A stretch of 64,000 nucleotides of DNA from Notolepis coatsorum (GCA_963971535.1 OZ020589.1:96918121-96982120), one strand, 5' to 3'; numbered from the stretch's first letter, positions 52,738 through 62,640 are shown. Numbers and translations are program-made. Notes: a model not told the origin generated them from the letters alone.

Positions 52738-53015
52738 TGTTGAGGTTATGTGTTATACGATTGCATGTAACTGCTTAACTGTTTCCACAAGAGGGCGCTC
52801 TAGGCGCAAGGAGACGTGGCTATTGATGCTGACGTCAGGTAAGAGGTATAAAAGGAGTTGTTACCTCCCCCTCGATCTCTTCCTCCGTCGCCTCTCACGA
52901 GAGAAGGTCTCATGTGCATAATGATGTGTGAATAATAAACCACGCCAAAGGCTAAAGAGAGGAACCTTGTCGTCATGGCCAAGTTATTGTCGCTCCACAG
53001 GTGACTCTGTCAACA
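52738..53015 (+). mobile_element. 3' LTR of plus-strand Copia
   Basis: 278 bp, preceded directly by the polypurine tract AAGTGGGAG (52729-52737). AATAAA at 52934-52939, CTCF-like motif at 52785-52798 (CCACAAGAGGGCGC). Followed by the GATAC target copy. Confidence 0.92.
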
Positions 53016-53020
53016 GATAC

Positions 53021-53441
53021 ATTCATTATTGGAATTATTTTGTTCCTTCCATCAATCCTTTTCATTGTATGGCTTGGTACACAGTAAATCTTGCAGTGTC
53101 AAATTAACACTATTCCAAGTGTATTTGGTCCCACTCAGAATTGGTGTTAAATTGACTCTTGCTCTTGTGTTAAAATAATTTACAATAATTGTCTTTGGTG
53201 AAATTGGTACAGAAATACAACTTGCACAGATCCACACCCTACCCTATCTTTATCTATAAGATAAAAATAGAACTTGAATCTCTAACATACATTCTAAACA
53301 TGCAATACATTAAGCAGCATGATGTAGTGTAGTGTCTTTGTGGAAAACAGATCAGAATATCAGACCCTCTAGTCTACTGCATCAATGACATTCTCTGAGA
53401 CATACACCTGTCTAGACGGTCTCCCATGGGGGTAGATTTCT
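53021..53441. other. no gene; repeat flank
   Basis: 53076-53142 repeats 48058-48122. No ORF. The SINE target copy CCCATGGGGGTAGATTTCT is at 53423-53441. Confidence 0.6.
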
Positions 53442-53904
53442 TTTTTTTTTATCCACCTTTTCTCCCATTTTTCAATTTTTTCTCCCATCCCAATTTCGTA
53501 TCATCCAATTCAACCCTCCCCTGTCACGAACAATGTTTCTTGCCTCCCACAAGGCGGCTGCAATGTGGACTAAGTCATACATAGCACAAGTCCCCTCCGG
53601 TACTTGAGGTAACAGCAGTCGCATCTTTTCACCTGCACAGCGCAATCTCTCAGTGGCGAGGAGTAATGCGTGGGAGGCTCACGCTGCCCCCGACACATCC
53701 TGATTCTACTGCGCAGGCGCACCAACCGACCTGTAGGAGTCGCTGTCCACAACGCCCGATCCCCACCCATCAGTTTCCCACCCCGTATTAGTACGGACAA
53801 CCAGCTAAACTAAAAGCAATGTGGAGCGCTGGGTTCGAACAGGCGAACCCAGCGTCTCCAGTATTCGTGGCGAGCGCCTTGCCCACTACGCCACGTAGCC
53901 GCCC
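53442..53904 (-). mobile_element. tRNA-derived SINE, full length
   Basis: Minus-strand SINE whose tRNA head (53790-53904) is the best preserved in the window: A-box-like ACGTGGCGTAGTGGGC and B-box-like TGTTCGAACCC. The A-rich tail is at 53442-53490. A 19-bp target duplication, CCCATGGGGGTAGATTTCT, lies at 53423-53441 and 53905-53923. Confidence 0.9.
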
Positions 53905-53923
53905 CCCATGGGGGTAGATTTCT

Positions 53924-54269
53924 ATCAAAAATAAACAAACGCAAAAGTAGAATCCACAATCGTAAAAACGATCCACACACACACACCTCTCAATTTGTGT
54001 TTCATAAATCATAAAAACACGCTTGATTTGCTTAGATTTACTAACGGAATTCTAAAAACAGCTTGATCTGGTTAGATTTACGTACGGAATTCTAAGGACA
54101 CGCTTGATCAACTTGGAGTCACGTACGGATTTTTTAGACAAATATTTAGCTGTTTTCCCCGTGGGGATTCGTGTGTGACGCTTCTTCTTCTTAGAGGTCT
54201 ATCAAAAATAAACAAACGCAGAAGTAGAATCCACGCTGGATACAACCAGATAAGCTATGTCCGAAGGTA
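53924..54269. other. no gene; direct duplication
   Basis: The segment TCTATCAAAAATAAACAAAC with AGTAGAATCCAC is present at 53920-53956 and again at 54197-54233. Three CTTGATxxxxTTAGATTTAC-type words lie between. No ORF. Confidence 0.5.
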
Positions 54270-54868
54270 TGGATTCTCACCTATCTTGATGTTATTTATC
54301 TGGAGATTTCCACTGCACATGTCATGTATTATGTGGATGTCTTACGTTGGGGTCCTGGGGCGAGAGGGGCGGGGGTGGGGCTGGAGAACGAGCGAATATT
54401 CATGTATGTTGGTGGTAATGGTGTTTTTTGTATTTTTGTTTTATTTATTATTTTTCATTCAATGCTGATCCTATGTATATTTTCTGACCCCCTTCTGATC
54501 TGGGTTTGGTGATCGTGGGCTCTGGTTGGGGGGGGGGGGGGGCGCGGTTCGGGGTCTCTGCGGGTCGAGGCACTAAAGAGGCGTGGTGCTTTGGCTCGCG
54601 GGGGGGCCGGGCTGTGGGTCGTCCTCCGGGATTGTGGCTCGTGGTTGCCGGGCCTGGAGGTGGAGGGGGCTCGGTAAGCACTTTTTATAGTATATATTTT
54701 ATTTTATTTTAATATACTTTTACTTTGTTTGTTTACTTTATTGTCTAATCATTGTTGTGTTAGTTTATGTTCTTGGATGTCTTTTATGGATTATTGTTAT
54801 TATTGTGTTGTGAGTTGTGTTGTTTCGTGTTTGAAAATTGAAAATAAAAAGATTTGGTAAAAAAAAAA
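54270..54868 (+). mobile_element. L1/Tx1-like LINE 3' end
   Basis: Begins with the ORF2 end (TTGATGTTATTTATCTGGAG, matching 12340) and continues with a G-rich, then T-rich 3' UTR (poly-G at 54529-54541). It ends GAAAATTGAAAATAAAAAGA and TTTGGTAAAAAAAAAAAA. Same family as 11945-12675. Confidence 0.65.
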
Positions 54869-54979
54869 AAGGGTGGGAAAGCCGGTGGGTGGGGATTGGA
54901 CGTTGTGGACAGCGACTCCTACAGGTCGGTTGGGTGACGCCGGTGCGGCGGAAACAGGAAGTAGCGGGGGCAGCGTGAT
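54869..54979 (+). mobile_element. SINE body fragment joined to LINE poly-A
   Basis: GGGTGGGAAAGCCGGTGGGT through GGGGGCAGCGTGA matches 10030-10134 of the SINE at 9901. It starts exactly at the LINE's poly-A, without tRNA head or tail. Confidence 0.65.
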
Positions 54980-55141
54980 CCGTTTAATTTAGTCTGTACT
55001 GTAATATTGTATTGCTGTTGGCAATAAAGTAAAAAGAAAAGAAAGAAAATGCACACCCGAGCCGCTAGAGGTCGCCAAAGTGGCGTGTCGCACCGGTGTG
55101 CAAATCGCCCTTAAAACTACCCCGGGCCGGGTCGTTGTCAG
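54980..55141. other. no gene
   Basis: A short LINE-like tail (GGCAATAAAGTAAAAAGAAA) and then unassigned CpG-containing sequence to the next TTAA site. Confidence 0.4.
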
Positions 55142-55145
55142 TTAA

Positions 55146-55655
55146 CACTTTGGATGCCAGCGACGCGTTTTGTCGTTAGTTCATGCCGCCAGTTGAGTGC
55201 CGGCAACGCTATATAGCGTTTGTTTGTCGTATTTTTTTGTTTGTCGTGTGTGCGATCAGGAAATGAGAGAATATACTTTTCAGATCGCTTTTACAGCGTG
55301 CATAAGTACACATATACTATCGATAATCTAGCGTTTATTTGAAAACAATTCATAAATAGGCCAAAAAATTACAAAGTTTTTGTGTATGCCCGAATATTCC
55401 AGTAAATGCCGTTTATCACGGAATCTATATATTTTCCTGAAAAACGAGGGCTTTTCAAAATGCTATAAAACGGAAATGAACGGATTAAAAAACAATCCGT
55501 TTCGACAATGTTGACTGCAAACAAGTCATTGATAAGCGACGGGCAGATTAGACACATAGCCATAATTTAAGACAGAGAACTTCACAACGCTATCATTGAA
55601 GTGGGTGCTGGCATTTAACCACGTTTTACCATGTTAACCAGTGGCAATCAAAGTG
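55146..55655. mobile_element. piggyBac-type MITE
   Basis: CACTTTGGATGCCA at 55146 and the inverse of CACTTTGATTGCCA ending at 55655, with TTAA on both sides (55142-55145, 55656-55659). 510 bp, no transposase. It shares its right TTAA with the next element. Confidence 0.7.
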
Positions 55656-55775
55656 TTAACCCTCATGTTGTGTTAGGAATTGGCACCACTGACCGTTGTT
55701 AGCGGGTCAATGTTGACCCGGGGTCTAACTCAGTCCTGACCACTAAAAAGAAAGGAGTATCACTCAATATAGTTA

Positions 55776-56252
55776 TTTTTTTTATCCACTTTTTCTCCCA
55801 TTTTCTATATTTTCTCCCATCCCAATTTCGTATCATCCAATTCAACCCTCCCCTGTCACGAACGCTGTTTCTTGCCTCCCACAAGCCGGCTGCAATGTGG
55901 ACTAAGTCATACATAGCACAAGTCCCCTCCGGTACTTGAGGTAACAGCAGTCGCATCTTTTCACCTGCGCAGCTCGATCTCTCAGTGGCGAGGAGTAACG
56001 CGTGGGAGGCTCATGCTGCCCCCGACACTTCCTGATTCTACTGCGCAGGCGCACCAACCGACCTGTAGGAGTCGCTGTCCACAACGCCCGATCCCCACCC
56101 ATCAGTTTCCCACCCCCTAATACGGCCAATGTGTATTAGTATGAACGACCAGCTAAACTGAAAGCAATGTGGAGCGCTGGGCTCGAACAGGCAAGCTCAG
56201 CGTCTCCGTCATTCGTGGCGAGCGCCTTGCCCACTACGCCACGTAGCCGCCC
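55776..56252 (-). mobile_element. tRNA-derived SINE, full length
   Basis: Minus-strand copy with complete head (56120-56252; B-box-like TGTTCGAGCCC) and A-rich tail at 55776-55825. The 17-bp target duplication ATCACTCAATATAGTTA is at 55759-55775 and 56253-56269. Confidence 0.9.
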
Positions 56253-56285
56253 ATCACTCAATATAGTTAATACTACATCCTAACT

Positions 56286-57612
56286 GTAACTGAGGGGTTA
56301 CAATACCCTGACTGTATTAAAGATTGTGATATATTAAACCACTACTAGTTATGTACTTTAATTACTGGCCATACAGTACATGAATATATATGGTGAACAC
56401 CCACACAAGAATACGGCATTGACACATAAAGTTCTATTTGGAGGGTATTTATTATTATTAAGCAACGTTAGGTTACAGATTGAGAATTAGGCTTGCGCTT
56501 GTATGGCGAAGAACACACGTAAAGTCAGTCAAGAGCATAAGTCAATGAGAATAGTATGAATACTAGGATGGGTCTAAGCTGACGCCACCTGTGGTATAGC
56601 AATTACATAGGGCACACTGGTACCAGCTGGAGACACTGGGGGGTTCCCTATGGGGTGTAAGGCCGGTAGGGGTAGAGGAATGTTCAGGTACAAAGTCTGG
56701 GTCAACGAGGAATAACGAGGCTCCAGATACAGGAGCCGGTGCATGTACTCCCTTGATCAGCAGACAAAGCAACAGCTATAATCCAGTATGCTCGACAGCA
56801 TGGACGATAGCTAGCCAGCCTCTTCCTAGAGGCGGGCCCGAGTGATGATCCTCACGGGGGTAAATCCCAAACGACAGTGGGATCGACGGTTCTCTTCTCC
56901 AACGGTCACGGTCCCAAAGCAATATAATCCAACCAGAAATGGTTCTGCAGTCGCCGGTGTAGGTTCTCCTGTGTACATATCCAACGGTTCTCGCCTAGGA
57001 CTCCTCGGGTGTGGGCGCGGATTTAGGCCGCACAGCCTGGATAAGTGCACTAGCTTGATCACGACGAACCGGTGGTAATGCTGGTCACTGAAGAACTGTA
57101 GCCGCACGATACACTATAAATGATCGACTATTACTTCACATTAGATTAAGTCGAACTCAACGTTACTGCGTTAAACTCTGACACTTTAGCATTCTATTCG
57201 CACGCGGTTCTCAATGCTCTATTTAGATGCAAAGTTGCTCACTTCACTGCACGTTGTATGCGTGGTGAAGGCTTGGACACTGAACTTGAACTACTGCTGT
57301 TTACACCTGCGCCGTATTTATACGTAAGGTGAATTATCTAGTGCCAACCTCAGTTCTGTCTCGTATTACTGCGCAGACTCTGGGCATGTTGCGACATGCC
57401 TGGAGTTGCCTTTGAACTTGCCGTTGGGGGCTTGGTCGTTGGCGCCTAGGGGTAGGAGAGCGAATATTACTCTGGTTTGTACACAGGTAAAGGGATATTC
57501 CGTGTATATATACAAATAATATACAAGGGATATCAAACGATATACAAATATTATACAAGGGATATCAAGCAATAAATATATATATTCGGTTTAATCTGAC
57601 CCTTTGTAACAC
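56286..57612 (-). other. possible solo LTR or unidentified insert
   Basis: A compositionally distinct block in the piggyBac element. On the minus strand it starts TGTTACAAAGGG, has a TATA-like GTATAAATACGG (near 57312) and AATAAATACCC (near 56450), and ends near GGTATTGTAACC. These suit an LTR, but no clear target duplication is seen, no retroviral gene adjoins it, and minus-strand frames are short. Confidence 0.3.
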
Positions 57613-58749
57613 TAACTAACATTATATGCATTCATAACCATATAATCCCATTGTAATTTGATTTTATGGCCCCCGAGACACATCATGTCCCTTATTTTTA
57701 AGATGAAAATGAGGTTGTTCAATCATAATATACTAAATGTGAAACCAATAGATAATAATGTTTTCTGACTATAATAGAACAAAATTAGAATATAACTTCT
57801 GAAAAAAAGTTTAGTATATTTATTATTATTTTATTTATTTATATTTAGTATTTTTATACTATAGTTTTACCTTGCCGGGTCAAGAATGACCCTAACACCA
57901 CAGTTGTACCTTTTTTTCTGCAGATACCTTCAGAATTTTCAAAATGTTGAAACATAGTTTTGCTGTGCTTATTATGTGTTGTGGAGGATATCATAAAGCC
58001 TTGTTCTAATAAAATCAACTAGATGGTAGTTATTACATATTATAACCTTGAAACGGGTCGCTGGAGACCCTAACACCACATAAGGGTTAAGAGGTCAAAC
58101 TCGCTGAAATCTTGACGGATTTACAAACGGTTTGGTTTATTACAAACGTTATTAACGTGGCTATGATTCTTGCTTGGAAGACATTTCTTTATTTTTTATT
58201 TTCATATGAAAGTCCATTATAAGTATGCAGTATGATAACTACATCTCTTGACAGGGACGCAGGAAGGGGGGGGGGGGTGCGGGGGGGCTGCAGCACCCCC
58301 TCTCATTTATTGCAAAAAAAAAAAATATATATATATATATATAATTTTTTATTTTTATTTTTTTTATGACAGTATTTATATATTTGTATATACTGTAACT
58401 GTATAACTGTAACACTGTATATTATAAGTTTATCCTGCTCAAAGCACGTCACCATTTTAATATTGTGTGTATTGAGCCGTACTGTATTGTAGCCATTCTC
58501 CAATCTGTTAAATAAAGTTTTCATTCATTCATTACACTACTGTATGTACACAATCATACGTGTAAAACCGAGTAGATTTTCGAGTGATGACAGACTGTCA
58601 CAGACTGATTGAATGACAGGTGAAACAACTAATTGTATTCACCTCCCGTCTCCCGCCCTTCCCACGCGCCACGAACCACTGAGCTACTGTGATACAGTGC
58701 TTGCGCAGTCAGTCGATTTGAGCTAGTAGTCAGACTTTGCTAGCACAGA

Positions 58750-59395
58750 ATGTCTCACTCGCAGAAAAGAAAAATATCAGATTTATTTTCGAAACGTCCC
58801 GCCGGTCCCAGTGACAGTCCCACTAAATCTGATAAACGTCAGAGAGAGACAGAGACGACAGGTTCAGCCTCAGCATCAGGTATTGAAGAGTTAACTGAGT
58901 CTGTTCCCCTATACCCCCCCTCGGGTGCCAGGGGCTTCCACTGAGGGGTGATGCAAATAGGGATGGGTTGTTATGGCAGCTCATGATGGAAAGAGTGCGC
59001 ACCGAGTCTGATCCCGAGTTGAAGAATTGGCTCCAAAAGAGAGACAACTGGATGTCCAACAACATCCAAAACGAAATCTTACAGCTGCTTGCCCATGATA
59101 TTCAGCGACAAATTAGAGGCAAAGCATCCAAAAGCCCAATCTTTGGCTTGAGCGCTGACGGAACCACTGATGTCACTCACTGGAAAAGAACGATTCTCGT
59201 GTAATATACAGTTCGCCGATGACAACTTGGAAGCTCAGAACTTCTTTTGGGGTTTTTACAATGCCCGGCCCAGACACAACAGCCGAGACGCTGTTTTTGT
59301 GTATAAAATACTTTTACGCCTCGACCTGCCCATGGAGAGGCTGATAGGATACTGTTTTGACGGGGCCAGCAACATGTCTGGGGGGTACAGGCTAG
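58750..59395 (+). pseudogene. hAT (DUF4371/ZMYM-like) transposase fragment
   Basis: The ATG at 58750 starts MSHSQKRKISDLFSKRPAGP, a typical short N-terminus. After a stop at 58944 and frameshifts, conserved blocks follow: WLQKRDNWMSNNIQNEILQL, GLSADGTTDVT (D of the catalytic DDE), FSCNIQFADDNLEAQNFFWG and GYCFDGASNMSG (second D region). At GVQAR near 59395 it is cut by an insertion. The catalytic E and dimerisation regions are missing. Such proteins cut and rejoin DNA; this one is dead. Confidence 0.75.
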
Positions 59396-59397
59396 AC

Positions 59398-60230
59398 CAG
59401 GGGTTCCCAAACTTTTCAGGCCGCGACCCAAAAAAAACGGTGTCAGAGAGCCGCGACCCCCACTATTATAGGAGGTAAAAAAAAATATTTTAAATGGAAA
59501 TGTATGGTTGAAACATGCAAACGTTAACCAGGGCCGGACTGGGGAAATCATTCAGGCCAGGAAATATAGCCCCAGTCAGGCCACTTTTTAAGCAGGGGGT
59601 CTGGGGGTCCCCCACCAGGATTTTTTTTGTTACAAAGACTTAATTTCCTGCATTCTGGTGCAGGCATTTTTTTTTATTTGTACCCTTTAAATGCCAGTGT
59701 TTGCGATGGCATCACAACTTATTGTTAAAAAACAGGCTAGCATATGTATGATTAGCAACAACACAGATTTTTATGGATTTTCAGTTTTTTGTAATTGATA
59801 AATACAATATTTTATTCAACTTCAGCCCTGATCATAACACCACATATTCATTTTATAATTCTAACCCTTTAAATGCCAGTGTGTGTGATGGCATATATTT
59901 GCAATATATCAAATGCAAAGTACATTTTTCTGGGGGGGATTATTACAGGCTAGCATGTGTCAATGATTAGCAGTTTTTCGTAAGGATCCCGCCTCCACCA
60001 ATCACATGCGGCTCCCTTTGTGTGTGTGTGAGAGCAAGAGAGAGAGAGAGAGATAGTTCTCCAACTTGTGTGAGTTGCAGTGATCTCCTGGTTGTTCCCC
60101 ACCTAGGTTATCTAACTATTGCGCTGGTGCAAATAGAAACACTGGCCTGGCCTGCTTCTAAGTTCAGTGGCCTGACCGCAGATTTTTATTTTTTTATTTT
60201 TTCATCTGGCGACCCCCCAGCACCCCCTGC
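59398..60230. other. repeat insertions inside the hAT element
   Basis: CAGGGGTTCCCAAACTTTTC at 59398 is a well-known hAT left end, but its right end is not clear. CAGGGCCGGACTGGGG starts at 59527. 59890-60050 is an inverted relative of 2475-2610 ending in a GA microsatellite (60032-60053). AAATGCCAGTGT is repeated at 59690 and 59871. No ORF. Confidence 0.45.
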
Positions 60231-60254
60231 CGTTTTATAGTTCCCGCGTGCCTG

Positions 60255-60656
60255 TCTCTTGATGTTTTTAACAAACCAAACGGTTTAAAATTTAGCAAGC
60301 TATGGTTATTTCAATAGTACATGCACCATAGACATGCATGTTATGAGTGGGCGTGCTCCACCCACGCAAGATGGCCACCATGTGACAACGTCGGTCTCCG
60401 TTGGCCAGCAGCGCGGGTGAGTCATCTAGTGATATATATCTATGGTAGACTATGGCTCCTTTCGATCGATTAGTCGACTATTCGAGGTCAGCCCTACTGG
60501 TCAGTATGACTTACTACCATAGTGTCTTTATACCTGTATATATTAATACTACAACTCTGTACATACATTTGATTAGCACTATTACTCAGTAGTACAAATC
60601 TATATATTTTATACCCAGTCTAATCACCTGTACATTGTATATTACTATACTGTACT
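60255..60656. other. no gene; end of the 39-kb hAT
   Basis: 60380-60496 holds the hAT right end; 60497-60504 the target copy. An AT-rich flank follows up to the stop codon of the gag-like ORF. Confidence 0.5.
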
Positions 60657-62090
60657 TTAAGCTCGACGTCGTGGAAGCCTTCTGACTCCACCGGCAAGGA
60701 CGGGAGGCGGAAAATGGGGTTGGAGAACGGATCTCTCCTCTGCCATCTCTCTGCACGTTGAGGTCATCAGCTGCAGGGCCTTCCTGAACAGTCCAGCATC
60801 GGAGAGGCTGGCCGTCAGAAGAGGGGTTCTCTTCTTCTCCGGCACTCGAGCCTGCTCCAGCCAAAGGTGGCGCTGGGTCAGGGTGGCCAGGGCGCGCGTC
60901 TTCCCCGAGGCTATGGCCAGCACCTGGGTAAGATGCAGGACAGCTCCTGCCGCCTGGGTGATCTGATCGCATTTTACCTCGGTCAGATCCATGCCGCCCG
61001 TCAATATCCCCGATACAAATCTAGCCAGGTGGGCAATGTTAGAAGCCGCAGCCAGCGATTGTGTACCAGCGATAAATGACTGGTCACCCCAATATGCCAA
61101 TCGCCTAGCCGATCTTCCATGGAGAACCGGCTTGCATAATGGTTCCCACACCATATCCGAACAGAGGAGAGCGGCCATCGGCCTATCAAGCCGTGGCACC
61201 AACCCCGACACCCGCGTAACTGGTACGTAGGCGGGGGTAAGTCCCATGATGTTAGAAACCGCCTGACCCTGACGAACATAGGCCCCCATTGAGGGGAAAA
61301 ATGGGTAGACAACATCCACCCCTCTCACCGGGCGACGCTGCCAGAGATGACCTATGAGATCGTCGGGGACAGGAGCAGGCAATGGCAGCGGCACGCCGTT
61401 TGCAGCGGCAGCTACCGCCATGAGCTCGGGAAACAAAGCCCGCAGTTCCCCCTGCTTACCTTCCTCCACCGAACCCGCATCCCTCACATGCAGCAGGCTT
61501 CGACCCATTGAGGAGCCACAGTCTGATGTGGCTGATAGCAGGGCATCCTGCTGATGAGGCCGAGGTGGTTCCTCGACATCCTCGAACAAGGTGTCCCAAG
61601 GAGCCATTTCTCCCCCCTCCGGTGTTTCCTGGATAGGAGGGATACTCGCCTCCACAGGACCTTCAAACAAGAATCCGTCCGACTCTTCCATGAAATCCTC
61701 AGTTTCCATCGGACATGCAGAGCCCGACGCATCCTCGCTGGTCTCCAGCAATTCCCCAAACCCAGGCCGTTCGCGCCTGCATGTCACCATCTTGCGACGT
61801 GAACGGGCAGACGCGAAAAGTTTGCGTCGCAAATCCTCCGGACCCAAAAGAACCGACCGTTCAACAACGGACGATTCCCTGGAACCAGAGGAACCAGAGT
61901 CGAGATCATGCCATCGCCGGAGCGACGGCACCGATGTCTCGGCTCCTCGGAGAGGCAAACTACCCATCGGCTGCCTCCTGGGCTGGGTCGGCAACCACGA
62001 AAGTGGCAGCAGCCCCGCACCAGAACGCACGACGGAGGCGGGAATGGAGAACCGCTGGTGAAGAGTGGGTCTACTCTCCGAAGTAGACAT
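60657..62090 (-). CDS. gag-like protein, possibly DIRS/Ngaro-type
   Basis: An intact 477-residue ORF starting at the ATG at 62090 (MSTSESRPTLHQRF) and ending at the TAA at 60657-60659. The first 200 residues are Pro/Ser/Glu-rich and probably disordered. The second half is a compact helical region. In it, TRALATLTQRHLWLEQARVP followed by LLTASLSDAGLF resembles the RHxWL...LPE...LLxAP...LFG segment in fish tyrosine-recombinase retrotransposon gag proteins. The C-terminus is Pro/Arg-rich (PPPVLAGGVRRLPRRRA), possibly nucleic-acid binding. No RT or recombinase is seen downstream, where only 150 bp remain before the hAT boundary. Base composition is much more GC-rich than its surroundings. It could instead be a domesticated gene; family assignment is tentative. 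Confidence 0.5.
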   Translation of the reverse strand: MSTSESRPTLHQRFSIPASVVRSGAGLLPLSWLPTQPRRQPMGSLPLRGAETSVPSLRRWHDLDSGSSGSRESSVVERSVLLGPEDLRRKLFASARSRRKMVTCRRERPGFGELLETSEDASGSACPMETEDFMEESDGFLFEGPVEASIPPIQETPEGGEMAPWDTLFEDVEEPPRPHQQDALLSATSDCGSSMGRSLLHVRDAGSVEEGKQGELRALFPELMAVAAAANGVPLPLPAPVPDDLIGHLWQRRPVRGVDVVYPFFPSMGAYVRQGQAVSNIMGLTPAYVPVTRVSGLVPRLDRPMAALLCSDMVWEPLCKPVLHGRSARRLAYWGDQSFIAGTQSLAAASNIAHLARFVSGILTGGMDLTEVKCDQITQAAGAVLHLTQVLAIASGKTRALATLTQRHLWLEQARVPEKKRTPLLTASLSDAGLFRKALQLMTSTCREMAEERSVLQPHFPPPVLAGGVRRLPRRRA

Positions 62091-62394
62091 TATGACTTAG
62101 CTTTTTCTTTTGAACAGTTATGAGAGAAGAAAAAACTAAGCACAATGTAAACTCGTCACAACTCTTTTCAACTAACAACATGTCAAGTGGGGTACTACCG
62201 AGGCACTTCCTTGTGGTGAAAGCGAGAAGGAGGAGAGCAGGTGACCACACACCTGCTTATGAAGGTAAGCTAACGAGGGGTGTGGTCAGACGAATACTGG
62301 GATTAAAGGTACATTTGTGGAATTTTATTCAGTGCGTGTGCACGTGCGAGGACAGTGCATGAGTGATGCCGAGCGGATCCACTAATGATACAGA
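62091..62394. other. upstream region of the gag-like ORF
   Basis: No ORF. Reading on the minus strand it would be the leader of the element. No clear promoter or LTR boundary. GAAGGTAAGC at 62260 resembles a plus-strand splice donor. Confidence 0.35.
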
Positions 62395-62640
62395 ACTTAC
62401 CATCTTTAGATAATAAAGTGCTCAACCTCTACTGTCTTTAACTATGAATGAACACAATACTCTTAACTTACCATCTTTAGATAATAAAGTATGCAACCTC
62501 TGTCTTTAATTATGAATGAACACAACACTCTAACTTGCCATCTTTAGATAGTAGAGGTTGAGTACTTTATTATCTAAATATGGTAAGTTAGAGTGTTGTG
62601 TTCATTCATAAGTAAAGACAGTAGAGGTTGAGTACTTTCT
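62395..62640. repeat. tandem units followed by inverted units
   Basis: Two direct units of about 70 bp (62395, 62467, beginning ACTTACCATCTTTAGATAAT) and a partial third. They are followed by the reverse complement (GTAGAGGTTGAGTACTTTAT to 62638). The result is a palindrome with a centre near 62550. Confidence 0.85.

Larger units (their letters stand above)
48394..53015 (+). mobile_element. Copia LTR retrotransposon, plus strand
   Basis: A 4,622-bp element with LTRs 48394-48673 and 52738-53015 and a perfect 5-bp target duplication GATAC (48389-48393, 53016-53020). Order gag, protease, integrase, RT, RNase H is the Ty1/Copia order. The LTRs differ by about four substitutions and one 2-bp indel, so insertion is recent. 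Coding is broken by a gag frameshift (about 49235), a pol frameshift (about 51285), loss of the RT core (51585-51672) and one stop in RNase H (52378). Confidence 0.93.
55660..58086. mobile_element. piggyBac-type element with nested SINE
   Basis: CCCTCATGTTGTGTTAG at 55660 and the inverse of CCCTTATGTGGTGTTAG ending at 58086 (15 of 17), TTAA on both sides (55656-55659, 58087-58090). Near each end GGGTCAATGTTGACCC-like and GGGTCAAGAATGACCC palindromes occur. It contains the SINE 55776-56252 and a possible solo LTR 56286-57612. No transposase was recognised. Confidence 0.7.
58252..60254 (+). mobile_element. hAT element with DUF4371-type transposase remnant
   Basis: Ends CAGGGACGCAGGAA at 58252 and the inverse of CAGGCACGCGGGAA ending at 60254 (12 of 14). 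The target duplication TCTCTTGA is at 58244-58251 and 60255-60262. Sub-terminal GCAGCACCCCCT occurs near both ends. The body holds a decayed transposase (58750-59395), a LINE 3' fragment (58458-58540, TTCA tail), and from about 59398 further repeat sequence including a hAT-like CAGGGGTTCCCAAACTTTT. Confidence 0.8.
21456..60496. mobile_element. hAT element expanded to 39 kb by nested insertions
   Basis: The left end TAGGCCTGTCCCCGAC starts at 21456 and the inverse of TAGGGCTGACCTCGAA ends at 60496 (12 of 16 match). Both ends carry TAGTCGACT internally. The 8-bp duplication CTGGTCAG lies at 21448-21455 and 60497-60504. The ends and duplication fit one hAT insertion whose original body was probably short. 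Its own internal sequence is recognisable only near 21456-21670 and 60380-60496. Confidence 0.6.

Noticed and set aside
56286..57612. Full endogenous retrovirus
   Set aside because: Only LTR-like signals are present; no gag, pol or env motif adjoins it, so it was kept only as a low-confidence possible solo LTR.
61354..62123. Several plus-strand frames of 70-156 codons
   Set aside because: Antisense shadows of the 477-residue gag-like ORF. No domain, and they overlap one another.
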